Assembly: GCF_002752635.1 (NCBI RefSeq)
Contig: NZ_AYTW01000011.1
Location: forward strand, 44,735-108,734
Source of the DNA: Mesotoga sp. Brook.08.105.5.1
GTDB taxonomy: Bacteria > Thermotogota > Thermotogae > Petrotogales > Kosmotogaceae
Direction: 5' to 3'
DNA length: 64,000 bases
In this document: positions 44,750 through 54,571 of the stretch, piece by piece
How positions within the stretch are numbered: position 1 is the first letter of the stretch
Layout of the letters: each line of letters opens with the position of its first letter
Notes under the pieces: model-generated
The model's database searches: none
What the model was told of the DNA's origin: nothing
The model's input: only the letters and a program-made list of their open reading frames with translations
Program-made: the position numbers and the translations under genes

Positions 44750-45853
44750 ATGGAGTATCGAAGACTTGGCAAGACAGATTTACAGATCTCCCTTCTGGGG
44801 TTGGGAGGCTTCCATCTTCTCGAGATTGAACTGAAAGAAGTGAGAAAGATAGTGGATCGCTATCTCGAGGCCGGAGGAAATTACTTTGAAACAGCAAGAT
44901 CGTACGGCGATGGGGTCTCCGAGCGCAAGCTATCGGAAGCATTGCCCAAGGACGGGGTGATCGTGGCTTCCAAGACGGGCGGCAGAGATGAGGAGTCTTC
45001 AAGAAGCGATCTTCTTGCGACACTCAAAGCTCTTGGAAGGGATCATATAGATATCCTGTTTCTTCACGCAGTAACGAAAAGCCGCGACTGGGAGGCGATC
45101 ACTTCGCCGAACGGCGCACTCAAGACCGTGGAGTGGGCAAAGAGCGAAGGGCTTGTGCGGTACGCAGGAATTACGAGCCACGGTTACGGCGGTACGCTTT
45201 TGAAGGCACTAAAAGAATATCCTTTCGATCTATTCATGACTCAAATGAACTACTACGATAGGTTCAACTTTCCCGAGATTGAAACGAAGGTAATCCCTTT
45301 CTCCGTTTGCAACAATATAGGAATAATCGCGATGAAGGCGCTGGCCGACGGGTATCTCTGGAAAAGCGTTGAGGACGCCTTCAGGTACACAATGACGCTC
45401 CCCGTTTCTTGCATTGTGAGCGGAATTAACACCCTCGAGCAGCTGGAAGAGGATCTCACGCTGATTGAGAAAAGGCCGTTCACTGCGGCCGAACTCGACC
45501 ATCTCTTTGCAGAGGCGCCCGAACTAGGGAATTACATTTGTAGACAGTGCATGAAGTGTCTGCCCTGCCCTGAGGGGATCAACATTCCCGGGTTCTTCCT
45601 CGCCGAAGGACGTTACGATAGACAGATGCTGGATGGCAAGATCATAAGTGCCGCGGATTACGCTTTGAGAGACAGACTAGCTCACTGGTTTGGAAGCGAG
45701 GAGCAGGGGATCGCTGAGTATAAGTCTCTCGTTCCCGGCGTTGACAGTTGCAACGATTGCGGCATCTGTGTCGAGCGTTGTCCATATGGAATAGATATTC
45801 CCAGGAAACTCAGGATTGCCAGATCGAAGATAACGGAGGGCTATGTCTGGTAG
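44750..45853 (+). CDS. Aldo/keto reductase with C-terminal ferredoxin domain (second)
   Basis: A 367-aa AKR-ferredoxin fusion. AKR part: LGLGGFHLLE, NYFETARSYGDGVSE, ASKTGG, DILFLHAV; the active-site Asp of the usual DTA..YG motif is Glu here, which may alter or abolish standard hydride chemistry. C-terminal clusters: CRQCMKCLPCPEGINIP and CNDCGICVERCPYG. ATG 6 bases after GGGGGTG. The DUF6512 gene follows after 21 bases, suggesting co-transcription. Related to but diverged from the gene at 17378. Confidence 0.9.
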   Translation: MEYRRLGKTDLQISLLGLGGFHLLEIELKEVRKIVDRYLEAGGNYFETARSYGDGVSERKLSEALPKDGVIVASKTGGRDEESSRSDLLATLKALGRDHIDILFLHAVTKSRDWEAITSPNGALKTVEWAKSEGLVRYAGITSHGYGGTLLKALKEYPFDLFMTQMNYYDRFNFPEIETKVIPFSVCNNIGIIAMKALADGYLWKSVEDAFRYTMTLPVSCIVSGINTLEQLEEDLTLIEKRPFTAAELDHLFAEAPELGNYICRQCMKCLPCPEGINIPGFFLAEGRYDRQMLDGKIISAADYALRDRLAHWFGSEEQGIAEYKSLVPGVDSCNDCGICVERCPYGIDIPRKLRIARSKITEGYVW

Positions 45854-45874
45854 TCGATTAAAGAGGTGATTCAA

Positions 45875-46408
45875 GTGGGCAGAATCAGCTTTTTTCCTTT
45901 GGAAGTACTGGGTTTCTTCTTCGTATTCTTTTTTGGGGCGCTCCTCCATATGGTCTACGGATGTAGCGAAGGTAATGCAATCGTAGGCTTGATCTCTCCG
46001 GTTAATGAGAGCATTTGGGAGCACCTAAAAATGGTCTTCGTGCCGGGGCTTATTCTGCTGGCGGTGGAGCTGTTCTTTTGCAAGGAGGTGCCAGTACCCG
46101 CGCTGATTGTGGGAAAGACACTCGGCATCTACGTGATGTACGCCACAATCCTCGGGGGTTTCTACTTCTACACGCTCTTCATCCACCACAATCTCATTGT
46201 TGATATACTATTAATGGCCCTTGCTGTGGCTCTCGGTCAGATCATATCCTATAACGTAGTCTCAAAGCTCAATGTAAGCAGGGCTGCAGAGTGGATTCCT
46301 CTGGTCATACTGATTTTCTTAGGTGCTGCCTTTGTGCTGTTCAGATTCATACCGGCGCGTTGGGAGCCTTTCAGAGACTCAGTCGCTGGGGGATACGGAA
46401 CCAATTAG
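45875..46408 (+). CDS. DUF6512 family membrane protein
   Basis: A polytopic membrane protein of 177 aa with five or six hydrophobic helices. The signature FFGALLHMVYGCSEGNAIVG followed by PVNESIWEHLKMVFVPG is typical of DUF6512. Function unknown. GTG at 45875 is preferred because AGAGGTGAT lies just upstream of it; a GTG at 45866 is inside that site. Probably in an operon with the preceding aldo/keto reductase. Confidence 0.82.
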   Translation: MGRISFFPLEVLGFFFVFFFGALLHMVYGCSEGNAIVGLISPVNESIWEHLKMVFVPGLILLAVELFFCKEVPVPALIVGKTLGIYVMYATILGGFYFYTLFIHHNLIVDILLMALAVALGQIISYNVVSKLNVSRAAEWIPLVILIFLGAAFVLFRFIPARWEPFRDSVAGGYGTN

Positions 46409-46469
46409 CGTGTAGAAGTGATGATCGAGAAGTGAGCAACTGAATACATGAAGAGAAGGAGGTTTCATT

Positions 46470-48497
46470 GTGCTTTCCGAAAGAGACATCTACGAATCAA
46501 TGGAAATCAAACTAGATGAGGCTTTGCCGCCCGATCCAGTCTTCCAGCCGGGGATCAGGAGAGCGCCCAAGAGAGAGCTGAACCTCTCGCCTAACGAGAT
46601 CGAACTGGCCCTCAGAAACGCGCTGCGTTACATTCCAACAAGACTTCACGAAAGGCTTGCGCCCGAGTTCCTCGAAGAGCTGCGCTCAACGGGGAGAATT
46701 TACGGATACAGGTATCGGCCTCAAGGCGAAATAAAAGGCAGACCGATCGACCAATACAGAGGAAAGTGCATTGAAGGAAGGGCCTTTCAGGTAATGATCG
46801 ACAACAACCTCGACTTCGATGTGGCTCTCTATCCCTACGAGTTGGTGACTTACGGGGAGACCGGACAGGTATGCCAGAACTGGATGCAGTACAGGCTCAT
46901 AAAGAGATATCTAGAAGAGTTAAGCGACGAACAGACAGTCGTCGTTATGTCCGGCCATCCACTTGGTCTATTCAGGTCAATGAAGACCAGTCCCAGGGTG
47001 ATAATCACCAATGCGCTCATGATCGGGATGTTCGACGACCAGGAGCAATGGATAAGAGCCCAGGCGCTGGGTGTAGCCAACTATGGACAGATGACGGCTG
47101 GAGGCTGGATGTACATAGGGCCACAGGGAATAGTTCACGGAACCTTCAATACAATCCTTAACGCGGGAAGGCAGAAGCTTGGTATCCCGGATGACGGCGA
47201 TCTCCGCGGACACCTTTTCGTCTCCTCGGGGCTCGGCGGAATGAGCGGTGCTCAGGGAAAGGCAGTGAAGATAGCCGGCGGAGTGGGAATAATCGCCGAA
47301 GTAGATCGATCGAGGATTCAGACTAGACTTGATCAGGGCTGGATCGACGAAATAGTCGATGATCCATCGAGCGCCTTCGCCCTGGCAAAGGAAAAGGCTG
47401 AGAAGAAAGAGAGCCTTGCGATCGCCTTCTTCGGAAACATTGTTGATCTGCTTGAATATGCGGTCAAGAACAACATTCACATAGAATTGCTTTCCGATCA
47501 GACGTCCTGCCACGCTCCGTACGATGGGGGTTACTGCCCCCAGGGTCTGACCTTTGAAGAGAGGACAGAGCTACTCAGTAACGACAAGAAGAGATTCGGG
47601 GAGCTGGTCGACAAATCACTGATCAGGCATTTTGATTACATAAAGCTGCTCGTCGAAAGGGGAACGTACTTCTTCGATTATGGTAACTCGTTCATGAAGG
47701 CAGTATACGATGCCGGAGCCAAAGAGATTTCTAGGAACGGTAACGATACCTCGGAGGGATTCATCTTCCCCTCCTACGTTGAGGATATAATGGGGCCCAT
47801 GCTTTTCGACTACGGATACGGCCCGTTTCGATGGGTCTGCCTGAGCGGAAAGAAAGAGGATCTGCTCAAGACCGATGCGGCCGCAATGAGCTGCATAGAT
47901 CCAGATCGTCGTGGTCAGGACAGAGACAATTACATCTGGATTAGAGATGCCGACAGAAACAAGCTGGTCGTCGGTACTCAGGCAAGAATACTTTATCAAG
48001 ATGCCAAGGGCAGACGCGATATCGCTTTGAAGTTCAATGAAATGGTAAGGGGCGGAGAGATAGGACCGGTAATGATTGGCAGAGACCATCACGACACCGG
48101 AGGGACAGACTCCCCTTTCAGAGAGACATCTAATATCAAAGACGGAAGCAATATAATGGCGGATATGGCTACCCAATGCTTCGCAGGAAACGCCGCAAGA
48201 GGCATGAGCCTGGTCGCACTTCACAACGGAGGTGGAGTGGGAATTGGAAAGGCCATAAACGGAGGATTCGGACTCGTTCTCGACGGAAGCGAGAGAGTGG
48301 ACGAAATTATTAAGACGTCGATACCCTGGGATGTGATGAGCGGAGTTGCCAGAAGAGCCTGGGCGAGAAACGAAAACGCTCTTTCCGTGGCTGCGGATTT
48401 CAACAGAGAGAGAGTGGGGAATGAGCAGATCACTCTCCCCTATCTAGTAGATGACGACATCATTCGTAGGGCCGTGAAAACAGTGATAAAGGAGTGA
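46470..48497 (+). CDS. hutU: Urocanate hydratase, long form
   Basis: Urocanase converts urocanate to imidazolonepropionate in histidine degradation, with NAD as a tightly bound electrophile. At 675 aa it is of the long type (like animal enzymes and some anaerobes), not the ~555-aa proteobacterial one. The NAD-binding GLGGMSGAQGKAV (~256), QTSCHAPYDGGYCPQG, and the C-terminal GGGVGIGKAINGGFG loop are present. GTG after GAAGGAGG. No hutH, hutI or formiminotransferase lies nearby; a pyruvate-kinase-like domain gene follows after 7 bases. Confidence 0.95.
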   Translation: MLSERDIYESMEIKLDEALPPDPVFQPGIRRAPKRELNLSPNEIELALRNALRYIPTRLHERLAPEFLEELRSTGRIYGYRYRPQGEIKGRPIDQYRGKCIEGRAFQVMIDNNLDFDVALYPYELVTYGETGQVCQNWMQYRLIKRYLEELSDEQTVVVMSGHPLGLFRSMKTSPRVIITNALMIGMFDDQEQWIRAQALGVANYGQMTAGGWMYIGPQGIVHGTFNTILNAGRQKLGIPDDGDLRGHLFVSSGLGGMSGAQGKAVKIAGGVGIIAEVDRSRIQTRLDQGWIDEIVDDPSSAFALAKEKAEKKESLAIAFFGNIVDLLEYAVKNNIHIELLSDQTSCHAPYDGGYCPQGLTFEERTELLSNDKKRFGELVDKSLIRHFDYIKLLVERGTYFFDYGNSFMKAVYDAGAKEISRNGNDTSEGFIFPSYVEDIMGPMLFDYGYGPFRWVCLSGKKEDLLKTDAAAMSCIDPDRRGQDRDNYIWIRDADRNKLVVGTQARILYQDAKGRRDIALKFNEMVRGGEIGPVMIGRDHHDTGGTDSPFRETSNIKDGSNIMADMATQCFAGNAARGMSLVALHNGGGVGIGKAINGGFGLVLDGSERVDEIIKTSIPWDVMSGVARRAWARNENALSVAADFNRERVGNEQITLPYLVDDDIIRRAVKTVIKE

Positions 48498-48504
48498 TAC
48501 ACCC

Positions 48505-49065
48505 TTGACCATGTATTTCGCAAAGAGTGACGAAGAGACGACAAGAACTCTTCTCAAAAGGATTTTCGAGCGATCGGCAGAAGCCGGTATAAAGGACGTT
48601 GTTTTGCCGTCGACCAGCGGGCGGGTTGCAAAGCTGGCTTATGAGACCGTCCCCGATCCCATCAAGCTGACAATTGTTACTCATAGTGTCGGTTTTAGAG
48701 AACCAGATGGAGACGAATTCGACCAAGAAGTAAAAAAACTGTATACCGGAACGAGGCACTCTATTCTGACCGCTACCCACCTTTTCAGAGGGATCGACGG
48801 AGCATTCGTGAAGTCTGCAGGAGGTGCCTATCCGCCTCAAGTATTTGCTACGGCGCTCCGCCTTTTCGGCCAGGGAACGAAGGTCGCAGTTGAGATAGCG
48901 ATCATGGCTGCAGATGCGGGAATGATCAGAACCGACCAGTGGGTAGTCACAGCCGGAGGAACGAGCCATGGAATCGATACGGCCTATATAATCAAGGCAT
49001 GCCACTCAAATGATCTTAGCCTCTTCAAGTTCGGTGAGCTCATAGCTATTCCGTCGAGCCTATAA
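48505..49065 (+). CDS. Stand-alone pyruvate kinase C-terminal-like domain protein
   Basis: A 186-aa protein of the family that resembles only the C-terminal (alpha/beta) domain of pyruvate kinase, as in archaeal MTH1675-like proteins. Segments DVVLPSTSGRVAKLAYE, LTIVTHSVGFREPDG and WVVTAGGTSHGIDTAYI show the fold; the catalytic barrel is absent, so it is not a kinase. TTG 48505 is 10 bases from GGAG; ATG 48511 is an alternative. It is tightly linked to hutU and likely co-expressed, perhaps as a small-molecule-binding accessory; role unknown. Confidence 0.82.
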   Translation: MTMYFAKSDEETTRTLLKRIFERSAEAGIKDVVLPSTSGRVAKLAYETVPDPIKLTIVTHSVGFREPDGDEFDQEVKKLYTGTRHSILTATHLFRGIDGAFVKSAGGAYPPQVFATALRLFGQGTKVAVEIAIMAADAGMIRTDQWVVTAGGTSHGIDTAYIIKACHSNDLSLFKFGELIAIPSSL

Positions 49066-49287
49066 GCAGCTAACACAAAATGCACGGCGCGTTGATTCTC
49101 TCGAAATCAATCGCTCATCAGAAGTGAAACTGCTCGAGCGTGAGTTCCGAAGTTTCGGAATCTCCTAATTTGACTTAGGCTCTCGGTTTTCAGCCAGTTG
49201 TTGCGGAGAGTATGGCTGTTCATGTCTTGGAGGGGAATAGTAGGGGCTTCATGAACCTTGCGTAGCCCTTTTTGTCTTCCCGACTGA

Positions 49288-49316
49288 TTGAATTCCTGGA
49301 TGATTCAGGCTATAAT
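49288..49316 (+). promoter_or_regulatory. Promoter of tRNA-Ala
   Basis: TTGAAT (49288-49293) and TATAAT (49311-49316) with 17-base spacing, 12 bases before the mature tRNA. The preceding 220 bases after 49065 hold only a small TTCCGAA/TTCGGAA hairpin. Confidence 0.85.
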
Positions 49317-49327
49317 CATTCTTATGT

Positions 49328-49403
49328 GGGGCCGTAGCACAGCTGGGAGCGCGCCGCCTTCGCAAGGCGGAGGCCGGGGGTTCGAATCCCCTCGGCTCCA
49401 CCA
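49328..49403 (+). tRNA. tRNA-Ala (anticodon CGC)
   Basis: Full cloverleaf of 76 nt with encoded CCA. Acceptor GGGGCCG/CGGCTCC contains the G3-U70 pair that defines Ala identity; anticodon stem CCGCC/GGCGG encloses TTCGCAA, anticodon CGC, reading GCG; T arm GGGGG-TTCGAAT-CCCCT. Its own promoter lies immediately upstream and a terminator immediately downstream, so it is a single-gene unit. Confidence 0.97.
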
Positions 49404-49405
49404 GA

Positions 49406-49427
49406 GGGGAGATCACTCCCCTTTTTT
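49406..49427 (+). terminator. Terminator of tRNA-Ala
   Basis: GGGGAG-ATCA-CTCCCC followed by six T residues, starting 3 bases after the CCA end. Confidence 0.93.
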
Positions 49428-49439
49428 GTTTGCTGTTCA

Positions 49440-50210
49440 GCTTCATACTTCCTAAGAAGCAGTTCCAAGTTTCATATTGTCAGTTGCAAGCAGAAGAAAT
49501 AGTTGTCCGTTCTCGGTTCACCGTTCTCTGAAAGAGCCGCTGTGCGCCAGAAGTTCCGCTGTACGTTTAAAAGCGATGAACCCGCTGAGCGCTGTGGAGA
49601 ACCGTCCTTCGTGACTCGTCCCAGATCATGGACCCGTCCTTCGCTGAGACCCAAGCCCAGATCCTGAACAGGAGCACGAGGATGACGTGAAGGACTGTCA
49701 TCCCGTGATGCACCTGCACGGGATCTTGCCCTGAAGTTCCGCTACACGCCTGAAGTTCCGTTGTACGCTTAAGAACATGAACCCGCTGATCGCTGCTAAA
49801 GACACGTTGAACCAACAAAAGCTTCCCCGCGAAGCGGGCATTGCGACCTGGCGTGGTCTTCGCCAGCCTTGCGTCCCGGCATGTTCTTCGCCGGCATTGC
49901 GTCCGCCGATGCTTTTCGGCGCTTTGCGTCAATCAATTAGCATCACTTCCCGACGAAGTCGGCATTGCGTCTCATTTTACCAATGACTGGTTTCTTCTCT
50001 CTCTCTCTCTCTTCCCTCGTGAGCGCAGCGAACGTCTCGACAGCGCTCTTTCTCGATTGATCTTATCGGAGGACGGAGGACCGTTGACGGTTGACCTGAG
50101 AGGCTTCCTTCGAAGCAGCCTCACTTCCCGACGAAGTCGATCTTGCATCCCCAGGCGCTTTCTAGGCATTGGCTCTTCCACCCGTCTGAGCCGACTTTCT
50201 GGGGTATGAT
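49440..50210. repeat. Repeat island 6
   Basis: GCTGNNCGCT words, the 'CTGTGGAGAACCGTCC' composite with two GTCATCC palindromes (near 49670 and 49700), reverse-orientation hairpin units (49825-49970, 50120-50165) and the CTCGTGAGCGCAGCGA module. It begins right after the tRNA terminator. Confidence 0.85.
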
Positions 50211-50304
50211 TGAGGGCAATTGTCATTCAAGATGATTGTACAGAGTCTCTCTGAGCTGTGATTGCTGATTTGGCTGCTGTTATGATCGATCAAGAGGTGA
50301 AAAA

Positions 50305-52413
50305 GTGAAAGATGACAATGGAAGGCTGCTTGATCTAGCTAAGGAAATGGCGGAGAAGATCGACAAAGGAAAAGTCTCTGTTGAAGCGGCAGTGGGTCAG
50401 CTGAGAAATAATAGAGCAACAGCTGATGAATTCTCTGCTCTTCAGTTATTGATCGGTGCTCTGAACAACAGAGACAGACTTGCTGAATTGACAGATAGCG
50501 GAAACAGTATTATGAGAATATTGTCGGCAATAAGAATTGGTGAGCTGATTTCTCCTAACGAATTTGGCAGACAGTCTCAGGAATGGAAAAACGATGAGCT
50601 TCTGATCACATCTCTATTAAGAGGAATGGTTCGAAAGAGGAAAAGGATTTGTACAGAAACAATCTCACCTCTTGCCGGAAGCTCAGACGAAGTCAACTTT
50701 CTTCTTGCACGTCTTGTTGAATATGAAAAACCGGAGTCAATAACATCTGATAATCTAATTTCGGTGGTCGCCGAAGCCGCCCTTGAAAGGGGAAGCTTCT
50801 TCTTTGATCCCGATTTTCTAGTTAATCTTTGGCGCAGAGATGAGACGGCGCATTGCAGTCTGCTCTGTATGGCCGATGGAGATGGCGATCTCATAAGATA
50901 TATGATAGGTAACATTGATAAGTCTAACCGGTCTCTCGTTTTGATGGCGTTGCTGAAAGCCGCGAAGCATGGAATCGATCTTTCTCATCTCAGTCCTCTT
51001 CTCATTTCTGACCCGTATTTGAAGCAAGTCTATGGACTGCTTAAGGATCTGAAAAACGGCACGGCGATTGAAGATCCGCTCGTGCAATTCAGTTTCTACG
51101 GTGATCCGCTTCAGTCCGGGAAAGGCTCCAGTGGTGGTATGGGAACATTTCTTAGAACATTGGGGAATGGACTGGCCGAAAGCCTTCCGGGAGTTATCAC
51201 GATCGTCCCTATAGATGTGAAAGAACTCCTCGAGAAAAGAAGCCTACTGAGCACTGAAAATGATCGACATTTCTTCATGTATGTTCCTTTCTTTGAGCTA
51301 GATAGGATGATTCCAGACAGCTTCCTTCGCGATCGCCTGATGGTCGAGTCGAACGTTAGAGATATTCTCGCAATGGCCAAAATCAGGCCAGCTTTTTTTC
51401 ACATGCGCTTCTCCGACTTTGCATCTTATTCGATGCTTCGATTGGCGAAAAAACTTGGAGCCAGATCCTTCTTCACGATCACTCCCGACCCACAGCGTCG
51501 TTTCTCCAACCAGAATGGCGATCTGATAGATCTTGAGCCCTCAAGGGCCCTTAGAGAAACTTCTAGAGTTGAGATTGCCTGGACAATGCTCGATGAATGT
51601 GACCGGCTGTTCGGAATAGGGGCAGAAGACAGTCGTAATCAGCTCTTTTCCTACTATCCGCAGCTGCACCGGCATAACTTTTCCAAGAAGCTCCAAATGA
51701 TGCCCGAGGGGATATCTTTGCGCAACGAATGCCCTTTCAGGACTAAAGGTCCGCTTTACTCACTCTTCTTTGATCAAAGCAAGGAGTTCTTTCTGGAGAG
51801 ATCCTTCAGCAAGAAGCCCCTTCTTCTAAGTGTCGGCAGGTTAGATACTACAAAGGGGCAGATCAAGCTCTTGAAGGCATGGGGTGACTCGAACTTATGT
51901 ACTTCATTCAATCTAGTAATAATCGGAGGAGATGTCAACAGCCCGAATGAAACTGAAGCCGGAGAACTTGCTAGGATGAGGGACTATTTGAGGATGAACG
52001 ACAGAATTCGGGGAAGGTTCTGCCATCTTCCTGCGATGAGCAATGATGAGATTAGATGCCTTGAAAACAGTATCTCGCAAGTCAAAACAATCCCCTGGCC
52101 GCCGATATACATTGCACCTTCGTTCAAAGAGGAGTTCGGTATTGCGATACTTGAAGCAATGGCGGCAGGTTTTGTTGCGATAGGACCAAAACGCGGCGGC
52201 GTTAAAAGCTACATAAGACACGCGCAAAACGGCTTCCTGATTGATACAACCAGCGAGGAAACGATCAGGAAAGAGCTTCAAGAGATCCTGCTTGATAAAG
52301 AGCTTTCAGCCAGGAAACTTAAGATGATCGCCGAAAACGGAAGTAGAACTGTATACAAGAGATACTCAATCTCTGTAGTCTCAAGAATGTTTGCAGCCGC
52401 CTATTTAGATTAG
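50305..52413 (+). CDS. Glycosyltransferase family 4-like protein with long N-terminal extension
   Basis: A 702-aa protein. Residues ~265-700 are a GT-B glycosyltransferase: GGMGTFLRTLGNGLAE in the N-terminal Rossmann domain (acceptor side), LLSVGRLDTTKGQIKLL, and the nucleotide-sugar-binding EX7E motif in APSFKEEFGIAILEAMAAG. Overall it resembles the sucrose-/sugar-phosphate synthase branch. Residues 1-260 are helical, repeat-like and have no match I recognise. GTG start behind GAGGTGAAAAA. It is flanked on both sides by repeat islands, with no biosynthetic neighbours. Donor, acceptor and product are unknown. Confidence 0.85.
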   Translation: MKDDNGRLLDLAKEMAEKIDKGKVSVEAAVGQLRNNRATADEFSALQLLIGALNNRDRLAELTDSGNSIMRILSAIRIGELISPNEFGRQSQEWKNDELLITSLLRGMVRKRKRICTETISPLAGSSDEVNFLLARLVEYEKPESITSDNLISVVAEAALERGSFFFDPDFLVNLWRRDETAHCSLLCMADGDGDLIRYMIGNIDKSNRSLVLMALLKAAKHGIDLSHLSPLLISDPYLKQVYGLLKDLKNGTAIEDPLVQFSFYGDPLQSGKGSSGGMGTFLRTLGNGLAESLPGVITIVPIDVKELLEKRSLLSTENDRHFFMYVPFFELDRMIPDSFLRDRLMVESNVRDILAMAKIRPAFFHMRFSDFASYSMLRLAKKLGARSFFTITPDPQRRFSNQNGDLIDLEPSRALRETSRVEIAWTMLDECDRLFGIGAEDSRNQLFSYYPQLHRHNFSKKLQMMPEGISLRNECPFRTKGPLYSLFFDQSKEFFLERSFSKKPLLLSVGRLDTTKGQIKLLKAWGDSNLCTSFNLVIIGGDVNSPNETEAGELARMRDYLRMNDRIRGRFCHLPAMSNDEIRCLENSISQVKTIPWPPIYIAPSFKEEFGIAILEAMAAGFVAIGPKRGGVKSYIRHAQNGFLIDTTSEETIRKELQEILLDKELSARKLKMIAENGSRTVYKRYSISVVSRMFAAAYLD

Positions 52414-52539
52414 CAATACGTTTTCCTGCAGTTCAAGGTCTTCTGCTCAGATCAACACACTCCCTCGAAGGATTCTGAATCAGCGTTGTTGCTTTGAAGA
52501 GACGTCAGTTGTTAACCATAGAATAACAAGGGCACGTTC

Positions 52540-52880
52540 ACCGATATGATCGAGATAAGACGAGAACGATCTTTCGAGACGTTCGCAGCGCTCACGAGAA
52601 GGCGAGAACTCTCCCCTCTGTCTCTTTCTCTCTCTTCATCTCGTACCTTCCCGCTCTTACGAACCAAGAACAAAGCTCCTAGCTCCGGAACGAGGAACTT
52701 GGGCGCACGCGCCGGAACCGATCTTCCGATACTATCGGAGAACGGTGAACCGAGAACGGACAACCATTTTCTTATTCAACTTGCATCTTGACACTGCAAC
52801 TCTCTATTTCGGAGGGCCGTTGACGGTTAACACATTTTGCTCTTCCCAAGGTTGGGTTAATCCTCCATTCGTGTGAGGAC
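52540..52880. repeat. Repeat island 7
   Basis: A partial long composite: CACGAGAAGGCGAGAACTCT, polypyrimidine, GGAACGAGGAACTTGGGCGC, CCGATACTATCGGAGAACGG and CCGTTGACGGTTAAC words. No hairpin-unit array. Ends next to the DUF5615 gene stop. Confidence 0.8.
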
Positions 52881-52882
52881 TC

Positions 52883-53505
<623 letters not shown>

Positions 53506-53559
53506 TCACTGCAACTATCGGCGATGACTGGCGAAGACCTGCTCTTGGCAGCCTTCTAA

Positions 53560-54370
53560 CTCTTGCTCATAAATCTTCTCTTGAGCGGAGCGGACCGCTT
53601 ACGCTGAAAGATCGGCTCGTCAGGAAACGCTGATCGCTGCTCAAAACAACGTTGTCCGTCAACGGTCCGCCGTCCACCGAGAAGAGCGTTTCAAGAGACT
53701 TAGAGAGTTTCTTGGCTCTTGTTCTTATAACTCACAACTTGCATCTTGGAACTTGCAACAGTTTCAAGAATGAGATACTGGCCTGAACAATGCCAGGATG
53801 ACGTGAAGCAAGAAAAGACAGTCATCCCGTGATGCACCTGCACGGGATCTCGCCCTGAAGATCCGCTGTACGCTTAAGAGCAAGGACCCGCTGAGCGCTG
53901 GTAAGACCCGCTTGTAAAAAAACGCTGATCGCTGTACGCTGGAGAGAACCGCTGTACGCTTAAAAACGGTGAACCCGCTGAGCGCTGCTAAAGACAACGT
54001 TGAACCAACAAAAGCTTCCCCGCGAAGCGGGCCTTGCGACCTGGCGTGGTCTTCGCCAGCCTTGCGTCCCGGCATGTTCTTCGCCGGCATTGCGTCCGCC
54101 GATGCTTTTCGGCGCCTTGCGTCTAATCAATTAGCATCACTTCCTGGCGAAGCCAGCCTTGCGTCCGCCGATGTTCTTCGGCGCATTGCGTCTCATTTGA
54201 CCAATGACTGGTTCTTCTCTCTTCTCTCGTGAGCGTAGCGAACGTCTCGATAACGCTCTTTCTCGATTGATCTTATCGGAGGACGGGTTTATTCCGAGAA
54301 CGGTGGACCGTTGACGGTTGACCTGAGAGGCTTCCTGCGAAACAGCATCACTTCCCAATCACTGACTTCG
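53560..54370. repeat. Repeat island 8
   Basis: GCTGNNCGCT words, an inverted pair of 31-nt palindromes (near 53772 and 53820), and a reverse hairpin-unit array (54015-54190) very similar to 49825-49970. It ends at TTCCCAATCACTGACTTCG, the base of the GNAT-pair promoter. Confidence 0.85.
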
Positions 54371-54379
54371 TGATAGAAT
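54371..54379 (+). promoter_or_regulatory. Extended -10 promoter of the GNAT toxin pair
   Basis: TGATAGAAT, 24 bases before the small antitoxin-like gene, directly at the edge of a repeat block. Confidence 0.5.
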
Positions 54380-54403
54380 AATCGGAGAAAGGAGAGATCG
54401 GTT

Positions 54404-54571
54404 GTGAGAAAGACTTTGATAGATGAAGAAGTTCGTAGTTTGTCTTGTAACGTAAGAGTGAGTGGAATCTATGCAAAGCGAATTGTTGAGGCACTTAAGA
54501 AGCCTGCTTCTTCTGATTCAATAGAGAAGAACAGAGCCGCCTCGGATCTTGTTAGAAAACTGCGGAAATAA
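54404..54571 (+). CDS. Small antitoxin-like protein upstream of GNAT gene
   Basis: A 55-aa basic protein (MRKTLIDEEVRSLSCNVR, then YAKRIVEALKKPA and AASDLVRKLRK). GTG start 8 bases after AAAGGAGAG. Its TAA overlaps the ATG of the downstream acetyltransferase gene, the tight arrangement seen in GNAT-type toxin-antitoxin pairs. No recognised DNA-binding fold in so short a sequence; antitoxin role is inferred from position. Confidence 0.65.
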   Translation: MRKTLIDEEVRSLSCNVRVSGIYAKRIVEALKKPASSDSIEKNRAASDLVRKLRK

